Shown here: positions 1-9,539 of the stretch, piece by piece
How positions within the stretch are numbered: the first letter of the stretch is position 1
Layout: each line of letters begins with the position of its first letter
Source of the DNA: Phialocephala subalpina
Lineage: Eukaryota > Ascomycota > Leotiomycetes > Helotiales > Mollisiaceae
Length of the DNA stretch: 13,611 nucleotides
Reading direction: 5' to 3'
Assembly: GCA_900073065.1 (NCBI GenBank)
Contig: FJOG01000010.1
Span: 14,443 to 28,053, forward strand
Program-made: the position numbers and the translations under genes
The notes under the pieces: generated by a model
Told to the model about the DNA's origin: nothing
The model's database searches: none
Seen by the model: only the letters and a program-made list of their open reading frames with translations

Positions 1-1776
1 ATTTTCGCAAAAAAATTATTATTATCTTTTTTCTTTCTTATCGATAATAAAATGCTAAAAAGAATTAGTAATAATTAAGAAAATTAATTTATTATATATT
101 ATAAATCGAAAAAAAGCATTAAAATCTTTAATAATAATAATTAATTCTTTTAAAATTTAAAGTTTTATAATCTTAATATTAAAAACATTAAAAATACTAA
201 ATTTATAAATGTTTATTCTTATTTATATAATAATTTTTATATTAGCGATATAAAGGTTTTTGAAAAACTATTCGAAATATTAATATATTCCGAGAATAAT
301 AAAGTAAATAAATTTATTTCGAGGGCGTATTATTTATCGAAAACTTCTTTTAAGGAAAATTCTTTTTTGATTTTAATCCGCCGAGAAAAGTCAATTAATT
401 TAAATTTAATTTAAAATTTATTTAAATTAAAATTAAATAATAATTTTAAATTATATTTTCTAAGAAAACTTTAATGTAATCTTTTAAATCACGAAATAAT
501 ATATAAAGTTTATATAATATTTATATTTATTAATTATATCAAAAGTACTTTAAAAACTATATATACCTTTTTATAAAAGCTTTTCTTATTATTATAATTT
601 TTGTAATTCTTCGAATTAAACTTTAATTTGTATTTATATTAATAATTTATTATTAAGTACTTAAAGTAACGAAAATAATACTCGATTATAAATCCAAAAA
701 TATTAATCTCCTTATAAAAATATTTATTTGGATTAATACGCTTAATATTTTTATATTTTTTGCTTATAATAAAAATAGAAAAAGCAAATTAAATAAGAAT
801 AATTAATATATTAAATAAAGGTTAAAAGATTAAAAGATGTTTTTAAGGCTTAATTACGGAAGTACAAAATAATCTAAAGAAATTAAATATAAGGAAAATA
901 TCGCTCGATTATATAAAAAAGATTTAAAGTTTCGTTTCGCGATTTTAGGGAGTTATATTATACTAAATTAGAAATAAATCACTTTGATTTTAATTAGTTA
1001 AATAGTATAAAATGCTCGCAATTATAACCTGAATATTAATTAGCCTTTTAATCATAATATTTTATTAAGAAAACGCGATATAAGAATTATATTATAAGAA
1101 TTTAAAATCTATTTAAAAAGTTATTTATTTCTTTTGAAATCCAAAAAGTTTTTACCAAAGTATATAAGAGTTTTTATATTACTTTATATATATAAAAAAT
1201 AAACTATTATTTTATTTATTAATTAGCGAGATAATTATTATTATAATTATTATAAGAATATAATAAGCTTTTACTCCCGGTTTTAATTTACAAGAAGATT
1301 TTCTTATTTATATATTCTTATAATATATTATCGGTAAATTATTAAGATTAATTTATCGATCTAATAAAAATAAACTAATTAAAAGGTATTTTTATCCCGT
1401 ATTTATATAGTCCGAACTTTATAAAAAACGTAAAAATAGCAAAAGTTTATAATAACCATTATAAAGAGTTAATAAGACTTATAATAAAGATTTAATACCG
1501 AGGATAATATTATAGGAAAAAGGAATCGTATTACGTATAAAATTAAATATCTTATTAATATAGTTTTTAATTGGTTTATAATTATTACCTAAGGCTATAT
1601 AGCCTTTATAATCTACGTAAAGTTCGCGTAAATTTATACGTAATATAAAAGGTTTTATAAGAGTTATACGGTTATTATTTTATATATAGGAGCCCTTTGA
1701 ATTTCTAGTAAAAAAATAAAGATTAATTTAATACCAATTTAATTTATTATTACCTTTCTCTATTTTATACTTTATA
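1..1776. other. AT-rich RIP-like desert, no gene recognised
   Basis: This stretch is extremely AT-rich, with long runs of A, T and TA-rich words and stop codons in every frame on both strands. Many of the remaining C residues sit in CG or CT dinucleotides and CA is rare by eye, which is what CpA-directed RIP leaves behind. It is probably old repeat sequence decayed past recognition. I could not match any part of it to the two transposon families in the window, and I see no RNA gene, array or intact coding region. Confidence 0.7.
1775..1776. repeat. TA target-site duplication, left
   Basis: TA directly outside the left inverted repeat. It is paired with TA at 3342-3343, as expected for Tc1/mariner insertion. 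The surrounding four bases are TATA on both sides. Confidence 0.7.
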
Positions 1777-1806
1777 CGAAGGGCCGGTTAATAAGTAATG
1801 AGCCAT
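1777..1806 (+). repeat. Left terminal inverted repeat of Tc1-like element
   Basis: This 30-bp sequence starts CGAAGGGCCGGTTA and ends AATGAGCCAT. It matches the reverse complement of 3312-3341 at 29 of 30 positions. The mismatch is T at 1792 where the right repeat has C followed by A, consistent with RIP on this copy. Confidence 0.9.
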
Positions 1807-1902
1807 AGTCTGTGCGTTTAATCACGTGAAACTTTAAACATCGTGAACTTCGATATTTTACTTTATAATAAATAACTTTAATATCAATGCATTAATTATA
1901 TT

Positions 1903-3225
1903 ATGGCCCCAAAATATCCTTATACTTCCGAGGCTAATAAAAGCAACTTCCTTGGATATATTAACGATAGCGAGGACATTGTACCAATTGCAAAGAAAGC
2001 TAAAATCAATATAAAAACCGCCCGTAAGATCGTTTACCGCGACGAGGATAATTATATTTATAACGATTAGCATTACTTACTATAACCCTTATTACACGAT
2101 CGATATACTATTACACCGAAGCTAAGAAGACGTTAAACTCTTATAGAATTAAATGTAGAGCAATTGGATAATACTATTAGCTAAGACCGCCGTTATCGCG
2201 AGATACTAGAATTCGATGTTTCTTAAGAGCTCGGTTTTACTGCTTCCAAAAGTACGATCCGCATAATATTACGAGAGCTCGGAAACTATCGAGTAAAGCT
2301 TACAAAGAAATTTGACCTCACATTTATCTAAGAAGCTATTCGATACGAAATTGCCTTAAGGCGGGAACACTAGACAATAGAGTAATAAAAGAGGGTATCA
2401 TTCTCAAACGAAGCTACTATTTTAATCGGAGAATACCGTAGAAAACATCATATATCACGAAAAATTAATAAAGCATATAAAAATAATTATATTAAAGTTC
2501 GATACAATAATTATTCGCAAGTTATATTCTAAGGAGTCTTCTCTTATAACTTTAAAGGCTTATACTATATTTACCTCAAAAAAACGGCTACTCAAACAAA
2601 ACGATACGCTAGAATCATTAACGCACATAATAACCTATAAATGCCGGCTATATAAGCGGAATGGAATATCAAAGTCGCCGAGGACATTGCAAAATAGGCA
2701 GCACTTAAGAAAAGGAAGCTTAAGAGGCTTACGCTATTCGAAAACTTCGTTAAGAACTATCTATTAATTATGTCACGAGAGAAAAACAAAAGCGGTATTA
2801 ACTACATGCGATATAAATATAAAGTGCTCGAATTTCTTTTTATTCTTTATATGCGCGAAGTAAGCCTTTAGCGCCCTTATAACCCCGATAATCTCGATAT
2901 CCTCGGTTTTATTTTCTAATAAAATAACGCAGTTTCTCACATTAGCCATTAGATAATAGAACTACTTCAAAAAGAGGGATTAAAGATATTAAAATACTTT
3001 AGGAACTCGCCCGATATAAGCGCTATTAAGAAGGTTTAAATGCCTATGAGAATTAAGATTATAAACGTATGGAATTGGCCTTATACTCTCGAATAGATAG
3101 AGAGAGTTTAATACGCTGAATGGGAGGCATTAAAGCAGAATACAATTCGTGGGTGGATCACTGAGATAGTGGAAAATAACCAGCGGATATTAGATGATGA
3201 GGGAGGTAATCATTTTCATAAATAG
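1903..3225 (+). pseudogene. Tc1-like DD34E transposase, RIP-inactivated
   Basis: When intact, this gene would encode a cut-and-paste transposase of about 440 residues acting in the nucleus on the element's inverted repeats. The start is the ATG at 1903 (MAPKYPYTSE), the first Met of the frame; the frame ends at TAG 3223-3225. Residues about 25-60 look like a helix-turn-helix DNA-binding region (AKKAKINIKTARKIV). The catalytic core is recognised from SFS-x-EATILIGEY (about 166-178), FS-YNFKG-YYIY, IF-xx-xNA-SHIS (about 337-347) and NSPDISAI-x-KV (about 367-378). The three catalytic positions are residues 169, 341 and 376, with exactly 34 residues between the last two, but they now read N (AAC 2407-2409), N (AAT 2923-2925) and K (AAG 3028-3030). 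Each is one G-to-A step from D, D and E. About twenty in-frame stops occur, the first at 2068-2070; most fall where Gln or Trp would fit. All landmarks stay in one frame, so decay is by point mutation and not by indels. Confidence 0.88.
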
Positions 3226-3311
3226 CTAGCAAATTGATCGAATTATCATAGAATTAAAACGTGGTCTAAATGCTGATTTTGGTGTTTTCGGACATCTTTT
3301 TCGTCACGTGC

Positions 3312-3341
3312 ATGGCTCATTACTTGTTAACCGGCCCTTCG
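3312..3341 (-). repeat. Right terminal inverted repeat of Tc1-like element
   Basis: Mirror of 1777-1806, read on the - strand. The outer end is CCCTTCG on the + strand, directly followed by the TA duplication at 3342-3343. Confidence 0.9.
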
Positions 3342-3343
3342 TA
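3342..3343. repeat. TA target-site duplication, right
   Basis: TA directly outside the right inverted repeat, the partner of 1775-1776. Confidence 0.7.
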
Positions 3344-3714
3344 TATAGAAAAATAAAAAATAAATTATATATTTATAATATTTATTTTAAGTATTTAAAT
3401 AAAAATTAAATTATTAAATAATTTCGAAATAATAATAAAAAATATATATAATTAATAAATTTTATAAAGTTTTCAAAGAAAATAATATTAATTAAATATA
3501 AAAGAAATTCTATTTATAAGATTATAAAATCAAATAATTATATTATACGAATATTTTTAATTAAAGAAATCAAATATTTTTTCTAAGATAAATTTGATTT
3601 TAAAAGTAAATATAAATATAAACTTTGATAATTTATAAATTATTTTACTAATTTTATTAAATTAATAATTATTATATTAATTCTTATTAACCGTTCGCCA
3701 TAAGGACTAATGTG
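3344..3714. other. AT-rich RIP-like desert
   Basis: The composition resembles 1-1776: nearly all A and T, with stops in every frame. Nothing recognisable is present. Confidence 0.65.
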
Positions 3715-3865
3715 AACTTTTTTGGGGGGGGTCACGTGAAAAGTGGGGTTAAAGAGGGAATGAGCGATTTTCTCAAACTTCGATAAGGGTACTAAATACG
3801 GCTCTTTGATTGGTTTGCTAAATGCTAAATATAATTCTTTGATTAGTTTATTAAGAAATATCGCG
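3715..3865. other. GC-richer island, possible single transposon end
   Basis: A run of eight G (about 3724-3731) leads straight into TCACGTGAAAAGTGGGG, followed by less AT-biased sequence. The words CTTTGATTGGTTT (from about 3804) and CTTTGATTAGTTT (from about 3838) form an imperfect direct repeat. TCACGTGAAA also occurs just inside the left end of the Tc1-like element (1822-1831). Short GC-rich termini with CACGTG next to G or C runs resemble ends of fungal pogo/Fot1-type or miniature elements, but no inverted partner is visible in the window. The identification is a guess; a host-sequence remnant is equally possible. Confidence 0.3.
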
Positions 3866-4186
3866 GTACGTAATGAATATTAAACTTTTATAATATAATA
3901 TAAAAAAATAGAATTATTAACTCTTTATTAAATTTTATTAAATTTATTCTTTTATTATTTTATATCTTTTTATAATAGCTTTTTATAGTTATATTATATT
4001 TACGCCGAAATTATAAATTTAATTGGAATAAATATATTTTAGCGTAATTACGATAAAATATTATAATATGATTAACGTTTTTATTAATATTAATATTTTT
4101 AATTTTAAGTATTATATTTCTTTTTAAGTCTCGAGATATTTACGAGGTTCTTTTTGATCTTAAAGATAAATAATTTGCTTGACGTC
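3866..4186. other. AT-rich flank of the copia insertion, no gene seen
   Basis: AT-rich, RIP-like sequence carrying the left flank of the retrotransposon insertion site. No coding signal or RNA gene is visible. Confidence 0.6.
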
Positions 4187-4191
4187 GTAAA
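4187..4191. repeat. Target-site duplication GTAAA, left
   Basis: GTAAA lies immediately outside the left LTR and is repeated exactly at 11319-11323. A 5-bp duplication is standard for Ty1/copia integrases and fixes the outer ends of the element. Confidence 0.9.
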
Positions 4192-4295
4192 TATTAGAAG
4201 GTATAAATGAGCATACATTCGATTATTATTTGAGAGGGGGCAGAGCCCCCCTTATATACAGGAGGTGGAGAACTAGAGGAAGCCCTATTTTAACA
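4192..4295 (-). repeat. 3' LTR of copia element (104 bp)
   Basis: On the coding strand the LTR begins TGTTAAAATAGGG and ends CTTCTAATA. The ends TGTTA and TAATA would be a perfect inverted pair if the last CA-type site had not become TA. It differs from the 5' LTR at one base (A at 4275 against G at 11298). On the coding strand that is CCAG to CTAG, a RIP-type change. It contains TATATAAG (- strand, 4251-4258) and a GC hairpin (4236-4250). At 104 bp it is near the small end for LTRs. Confidence 0.92.
4236..4250. other. GC hairpin in 3' LTR
   Basis: GGGGGC (4236-4241), loop AGA, GCCCCC (4245-4250): a perfect 6-bp all-GC stem inside otherwise AT-rich DNA, also present in the other LTR. It lies just downstream of the TATA-like box in the transcribed direction, so it may structure the 5' end of the transcript or help 3'-end formation. 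The function is inferred only. Confidence 0.6.
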
Positions 4296-4302
4296 CTCCC
4301 AT
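4296..4302 (-). other. Polypurine tract (plus-strand primer)
   Basis: On the coding strand ATGGGAG abuts the 3' LTR start (TGTTA). Its position and purine content fit the RNase H-resistant primer for plus-strand DNA synthesis. It is short, as in several copia elements. Confidence 0.6.
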
Positions 4303-4577
4303 ACGATCGAATAGCTCCCACACTCTCCAATACAAAGGTAACTACTATATACATGCGATATTAAGCCCCCTTCGATAAACTACAATTAAAACCATGTAGG
4401 GAAAAAGGTCTATAGAAGAATAGTAGGTTATAATAAAGTAAAAGGAAATATGAGGGAATATCCGTTCGATTAAAGTAATCAATAAAAGTGATTCGATCGA
4501 AACTATCCGAATAAAAACTAAATCAGCCTATAAATAATTAGCTAAACAGTAAGTGAACCTCCCCTTTAATCCTTGGA
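4303..4577 (-). other. 3' untranslated region of copia element
   Basis: About 275 bp separate the polyprotein stop from the polypurine tract. No continued coding signal is seen. If the TAG at 4578-4580 is itself a mutated Gln codon, the frame would end at the TAA at 4566-4568. Confidence 0.6.
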
Positions 4578-5060
4578 CTATTCGACTCCCATAGCTTTCC
4601 GGAACCTCTGGAATGGATCTCTTGGTAGTGCCTTAGTGAGTCCATTTGCCACTTGCTTCGAGGTGTAAACGTATTTTAAGTCTACTTTTCCCTCGGCGAC
4701 CTTCTCGCGGATAAAGTGATACTAGATGTCGATATACTTAGTCCGAGCGTGGAATTGAGGATTCTTCGCAAGTATAATGGCGCTTTGATTGTCTCCGTAG
4801 ATAATGGTAATAGTTAGGCCTAAGTCTCCGGGATTAATCTGCTTGAGGAAGCTCTGAAGCCAAATAGCCTCTTTAGTTACATTAGTCTGCCCGATATACT
4901 CGGCCTCGCATGATGAGAGGGAGACTATAGGTTGGCGTTTTGCAGACCAACTAATAGCTATAGACCCTATATTGAAGATATACCCTAATATCGATCGCCT
5001 AGTATTATAATCACCGGCCCAATCGGAGTCGGTATAGCCCTCTAGCGGTTAAATCGATCC
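4578..5060 (-). other. RNase H domain (remnant) of gag-pol
   Basis: The RNase HI-like domain would remove the RNA template during reverse transcription. Visible motifs are TDSDWAGD (about 5033-5010), SSCEAEY, then [23 protein letters not shown] and the C-terminal GLTKAL. These match the conserved blocks of copia RNase H. The acidic residues of TDSDW, the E of EAEY and the D of GDNQSA are all still encoded. A stop (TAA) sits just before [10 protein letters not shown]. Confidence 0.85.
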
Positions 5061-6010
5061 TCGGAAGACTAAGCTTATGTCTAGTATGCCCTGGATATAT
5101 CTAAAGATCCTCTTTATCGCTTTCATGTGTACTTCGGTCGGGTTCGAGGCAAATCGGCTGACCACTAAGACGGCATAGGTAATATCTGGTCGAGTGCTAA
5201 GCATAGCGTATATAAAGGACCTTACTGCGGACTGATATTCTCGTCGAAGAGAGATAAGTGTTTAATAGTTTTCTTCGGCCGGGAGTAGACGGATCGTTGG
5301 CTCCATCGGAGTACTTACGGTAAAGCAAGTCGATATATTATTATCCTCGAGGACTTTTCGGAGGTAGGCTGTCTACGAGAAGCGAAGGGTGCGGCGAGGA
5401 TGGTCCCGAATGACTTTTATGCCTAAGTAGAAATGGCATAGACTAAGGTTGGACATATGAAAGTGAAAGCTAAGGGATCTCTTGACGGCATTGATGTTTT
5501 CCCGTGAATCACCGGTGATAAGAAGGTCGTCGACATAAATAGCGACGATAATGCCTTCGCGGCAAAAGATCGAGGAGTTGGCGTCGAGTAGCTTGAAGTC
5601 TTACTTCGAGAGAAAGTTGGCGAGAGTATTATACTAAATACAAGGCGATTACTTAAGGCCATATAAAGCTTTGTTTAACTTAGTAATTCTAGAGACCCCG
5701 CATCCGGTAAATAAGTCGATATAGACCTTAATATCGATTTCTCCGTAAAGGAAAGCTGTTTTAATATCTATTTGATTGATCTCTTAATCGTTGGCGGCAG
5801 CGAGAGCAAAGATAGCCTTATGGCTCATAGGTTTCACTACTAAGGCAAAAGTCTCATGGAAATCGATATCCTCCCGTTGCTCGAAGCCGCGGATAACCCA
5901 TCGAGCCTTGTACCGTAGAATCTCCCCCGTAGCGCCTCGTTTGATCTTGAACACCTATTTTCCAGTGAGTGATTTACGGTCGCCTGGATATTTTATCTTC
6001 GTCCATGTGT
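5061..6010 (-). other. Reverse transcriptase domain (remnant) of gag-pol
   Basis: The copia RT block (RVT_2 type) starts near NNTWTKIKYPGDRKSLTGK and runs through VFKIKRGATGEILRYKARWV, RGFEQREDIDFHETFA, IKTAFLYGEI, KLNKALYGLK and YVDDLLITGDS (D-D codons at 5526-5531) to RFASNPTEVHMKAIKRIFRY. The palm aspartates of YVDD are intact, but several Trp and Gln codons are stops, for example 5955-5957 and three within about 40 residues after ALYGLK. Confidence 0.87.
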
Positions 6011-6893
6011 TATTCTCTACCAAGGATATGTATTTATCTCGTATCGCAGCTTCCTATTACTTCCATTGCGGGCAGTTTATGGCCTACTCGAGTGTTTAAG
6101 GTTCGAAAGGCTCATTCGGGTCCGCGTGACCGAGGAAAGATAATAAAGAGTACTTATCGTGAGATGCAAGATAAGACGGGAGGAGGAAGAGATTATAAGC
6201 GTTGATAGTAAACTCGGTGTAAATAAGGGCCAAGGGATTAGGAGAATCGGAGACTTATCGAAGGTACGAGTAATCGGGAGGAACGGTTAGACGGTTGATA
6301 TCGGGGTCTAAATTATTTTCCACGGAAGGGATAAGTATTTGCTGTCGTAAGTAAGGGTGCCGTAAGTATTACTATTTTCCTTTGAATTTATCGGTAATAT
6401 TAAAGGGTATATAATATTCCTCCTCGATTAGATCCAAAGGGTTTAATAATTGATTAAAGGAAGGAGAAGTCGAAGGTTAGTTTTTCGCCCGTTGGGAAGA
6501 TATAGTATAAAGATTATCGGAGCTAGTATTATCCTCGAAGTCCGAATTAAGAGTAGGGTTCTAGAAGTGTTTACGTTTAACGGCTCGATTGGGCAAGGGA
6601 TCTCTCTCTGGTGGATCATCTGACTAAAAGGTATCGTCGTCGAGGTCGATAGGAGATTCTGAGCGTTAAGAAGCAAAATGGCGCTGCGGGCGATGAGGTA
6701 GTCTAGTAGTTACCGATCGAGAATCTCGAGATACTGAAAGCCGCTGATTTTAGATTATCGTGCGGGCGATTAGTGCTCTCGGAGAAGCAGGAGATTGCTG
6801 TGGGGCAGGCAGATGAGTTAGTCCGAGCGGATTTGACTTTGGACGGTTGGGGGTAGGCAATGGTGAGACAATTGGCTCCGTATGATCGATAAA

Positions 6894-8100
6894 CTAGTCT
6901 TTAGCCACTGGCCGTTTCCTTTTGAGGTTTGGGTCAAGTAGGGGCATCGAGATTGGTAGGTGAGGTAAAGTGATAGGCCTCGATATAGATTTCGACGCCG
7001 GGATAAGAACTAGCGGTTTGGTCGGATTTGTGAAGTGATTTATAGGTTGTCGAAGTTCGTGCTCGTGCTCGTGTTTATCTTTTGGAGCGAATTTGTCCCA
7101 AAGGAAGCGCTCGATTTCTCTGATCGCAGCCCCTCGAGTAATACGACCGTTTGGCTTTAAGATTCTACACAAGGTGTCTCCCTTATATCTAACTAAGATC
7201 CCTCGGATTGTTTTATCTCGGCCTTTTTGATTTTTGCTAGGATTATGGTAGTAAATAATCGAGCTAAAAGTCTTAATGTGATTATAGTTGGGTTTTTTGC
7301 CGTATTATGCCTCGAATGGTAACATGTTAATTGCAGAGTGATAAGATCGAAGATAGAGATAGTAAGTATGTTTAATCGCTTCCGGCCAAAAGCTAAGGTC
7401 GAGGTTAGCTCTTTTAAGGAGAGGAGCCGCCTTCCTCCAGATCGTTTGGCCGAGTCGTTCGGATGGACTATTTATTTCTAGTGAGTATAGTTCGGTGGGT
7501 TCCCAATCGATACCACTTTCTTTGAGGACCTTGTGGAGTTTGCCCGCCACGTATTCTCCCTTATTGTTATCCCGTAGTCGCTTAATTAGCTAGCTTTTGT
7601 CCGGACGCTCGAAATGCTTCTTAAAGTGGATGAAATAGTCCGTGACTTCGCCCTTGGATTTGATGATATATATTCGTGCTAGTTTAGTCTTATTACATAT
7701 AAACGTAACGAAAAACCGATTACCGTCGAATCCTTTAATCGGAATTAGACTAATTACATCGGAGTAAATTAACTCCATTGGGTATTTTCCTGGTTTGATG
7801 GGATGATTATGCGGTTTCCTTTTGCCTCTTTGTGTGATATAAGTATCGCAAATACATAGTCCGTCCTTAGGCTTAACCGTAAAGTCGATTGGGAGTTTAT
7901 CGAGTCCTTGGGCGCCGAGATAACCCATGCGGTTATATTAGATAAGCTTATTCTGGGCGATAATATAGGCTTCGGATGTTTTGAACGGGTGAGAGTTTCG
8001 CTTAATTGAAGTCTTGATTGCTGGAGCGGCGATTGCCGCAAGTCGATGTAAAGGGAGTTACTCGGCTTGATCGAGAAGCCAAAGATTATATCGAGCGGTG
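6894..8100 (-). other. Pre-integrase and integrase domains (remnant) of gag-pol
   Basis: The GAG-pre-integrase zinc region precedes the core: the normal His pair and the second Cys pair are eroded (YNRMGYLG where H-x-RMGHLG is expected; CDTY near 7848-7839 where C-x-x-C is expected). The DDE core then reads MELIYSDV (D, 7758-7760), DNNKGEY (D, 7569-7571) and SPSERLGQTI (E, 7458-7460), with 36 residues between the last two. After it come WPEAIKHTYYLY, YGKKPNYNHIKTF and ILKPNGRITR, which are typical copia integrase C-terminal blocks. Stops fall at 7938, 7590 and 7305. The catalytic triad itself is intact. Confidence 0.85.
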
Positions 8101-8394
8101 GTATTAATTTTGTGATTACCGGCCATTTAAGAGATCGAGTTCTTATTAAGTCGCGGGTGGAACTTCTTGCTTTTAAAGAGCTAAGAGATTGAGATGAGGT
8201 TATATAGTCTTATAGTCGGATAATATTTAACGTTAGAGAGAGTAAGGACCGCAGGTTGATCGTTCGGGCTAGGGATAAAGATTAGTATATCCCTAATGTT
8301 TTTATATTTGACTTATCCTCCTATTTTACCGCATGTTCCGAAGTCGCCTTGTCTAAAGTTGATGAATTAAGAGCGGTCGGAGGTGGAGTGGCTA

Positions 8395-8425
8395 GTGCAA
8401 CCGGTGTCGACGATCTAATCGTCTT
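8395..8425 (-). other. Retroviral-type aspartic protease active site
   Basis: The coding strand reads ...D-stop-I-V-D-T-G-C-T-S-H. DTG (8408-8400) is the catalytic aspartate triad of copia proteases, usually preceded by W-(I/V)-(I/V/L). The stop TAG at 8415-8417 is at that Trp position, so it is a TGG-to-TAG change. Confidence 0.85.
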
Positions 8426-8720
8426 TGAGAGAGCCGGACGGAGTAAGGAGAGTAGTCTCGAGAGGAGGGGAAGTAAAGGCAAAGGAAAGAGTAAATGTAA
8501 CGGTTAGTTTATTATCGATAGCCAAGAATTAGAAGTTATAAACTATAATAGTACTCGTATCGGTAAATTTTGCGGTAAAAACTAAGGACGGTGTAGATTT
8601 AGTAGAAGATTTGGTGGATTTCTTCGACGATGACTCCGCCGCATTGTTAGCTTTCCGCTTATTGCTCCGTGATTTCCTCTTAGTATTAAAATCCTTTTTG
8701 AGGTAAGGATGTTTGATAAA

Positions 8721-8762
8721 GTACTTAGTTTCGGTGTGATAAGGCTTCTTGCAGTAATCGCA
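8721..8762 (-). other. Gag CCHC zinc knuckle with last Cys lost
   Basis: The coding strand reads CDYCKKPYHTETKY, i.e. C-x2-C-x4-H-x4-Y. The canonical RNA-binding knuckle is C-x2-C-x4-H-x4-C. The final residue is Tyr (TAC, 8721-8723), one G-to-A step from Cys (TGC) and a RIP-type site on the opposite strand. A Lys/Ser-rich linker follows, as is normal between Gag and protease. Confidence 0.85.
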
Positions 8763-9539
8763 GTAATCCCGAGCCCCCGATGGGCGGCTATTTGCTATAA
8801 GGGTAACACCGGCATTAGTTGCGAATGAATTCTGCCGTTATTCTTTATCGAAGGCCTTTTGAACTACGGTGTTTTAATCGACCGCAGGATTTCCGGCCGT
8901 TTGGATGAGATTATGGGTCTATTGGAACGTAGTAATAAAGATCTTATATGTAGACCCGAGGCCTTGGAGGAAACGCAAGATTAGTTGGACGGATATGAAA
9001 GCGACCGATTTATAGAGATCTTTTAACTCGTTATTAATTTGAGAGAGTTAGTTCGAGAAATCGGAGATATTCTTAGCATTGGCCAGAGTAAGCGCGTAAA
9101 ATCGAGTGGTAAGGTCGATGAGTTTTCTAGCTCCGGTAGACCGTTTAAGGCGGAGAGTATCAAGCATTAAATAGACTCGATTGAGAGACTCTACTTTCTT
9201 CCAATTGTTATAGCCGCACCGATTCTTGATAGCCGAATAACTTCGACGCTATTGCTCTTCTTAAATTAGCATTTGTTTATCGTATGCTACTTTAAGTAGG
9301 AGCTAGTTATCGTATTCTCTCTTAAAAGCTTCTCGATTGGCATCGGTAGGGTTGGCTTTTAACTCGGGTTTGGTGACTAGATGCGGCTCAAATGACTATT
9401 GCATAGTGTAACTCAGACTGCTTATAGTAAGGAATTTATCTATTTTGCAGTAAAAGTCGGATTAATTACTTCTATCTTCGAGAATCGGGACTGAGTTGAG
9501 AGAGAAACCCCCCGCAAATGTTTTGATCTCTTTAGACAT

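Larger units (their letters stand above)
1777..3341 (+). mobile_element. Tc1/mariner-type DNA transposon, complete but dead
   Basis: The element is 1565 bp long and bounded by 30-bp terminal inverted repeats that begin CGAAGGGCCGG. A TA dinucleotide flanks each side (1775-1776 and 3342-3343); both flanks in fact read TATA, which fits TA-target insertion. Inside lies one transposase pseudogene on the + strand with DD34E spacing, the hallmark of Tc1-like elements. A CACGTG palindrome lies near each end (1823-1828 and 3305-3310). The single mismatch between the repeats (T at 1792 against C in the partner) is a CpA-to-TpA change. The element is more GC-rich than its flanks, so it is younger or less mutated than the desert around it. 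Its transposase is heavily mutated, so it cannot move by itself; the ends could still be substrates if a related transposase existed elsewhere. Confidence 0.9.
4578..9539 (-). pseudogene. Copia gag-pol polyprotein, RIP-interrupted
   Basis: One frame of 1654 codons runs from ATG 9537-9539 (MSKEIKTFAGG, a typical UBN2-type copia Gag start) to TAG 4578-4580 (ending KAMGVE). Landmarks all sit in the same frame: zinc knuckle (residues 260-273), protease DTGCTSH (378-384), integrase acidic residues D594, D657 and E694, the RT box YVDDLL (about 1335-1340), the RNase H motif TDSDW (from about 1503) and a degraded A-D-x-x-T-K-like tail (ANGLTK). The protein would form virus-like particles, mature itself, reverse-transcribe the RNA and integrate the DNA. 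Stops include 8415-8417 (a Trp position directly before the protease motif), 7938-7940, 7590-7592, 7305-7307, 6894-6896 and 5955-5957 (Trp position in GK-x-VFKIKRG). Most are one or two C-to-T or G-to-A steps from Gln or Trp. The translation would stop early within Gag. No frameshift is needed between the landmarks. A start further upstream in the same frame cannot be ruled out. Confidence 0.92.

Noticed and set aside
1..1776. Mitochondrial origin suggested by the extreme AT content
   Set aside because: Nuclear transposons with RIP signatures lie in the same contiguous sequence, and no mitochondrial gene is visible.
1858..2073. 71-codon open frame on the - strand
   Set aside because: It lies antisense to the N-terminal part of the Tc1 transposase pseudogene and has no features of its own; it is a shadow.
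5423..5662. 79-codon - strand open frame in the RT region
   Set aside because: It is out of frame with the YVDDLL-bearing pol frame, which explains the same bases by clear homology.
5791..6205. Two overlapping + strand open frames
   Set aside because: Both are antisense to the RT domain, with no recognisable domain and no start context of note.
7769..8041. 90-codon - strand open frame
   Set aside because: It is in another frame than gag-pol and overlaps the pre-integrase region that carries the family motifs.
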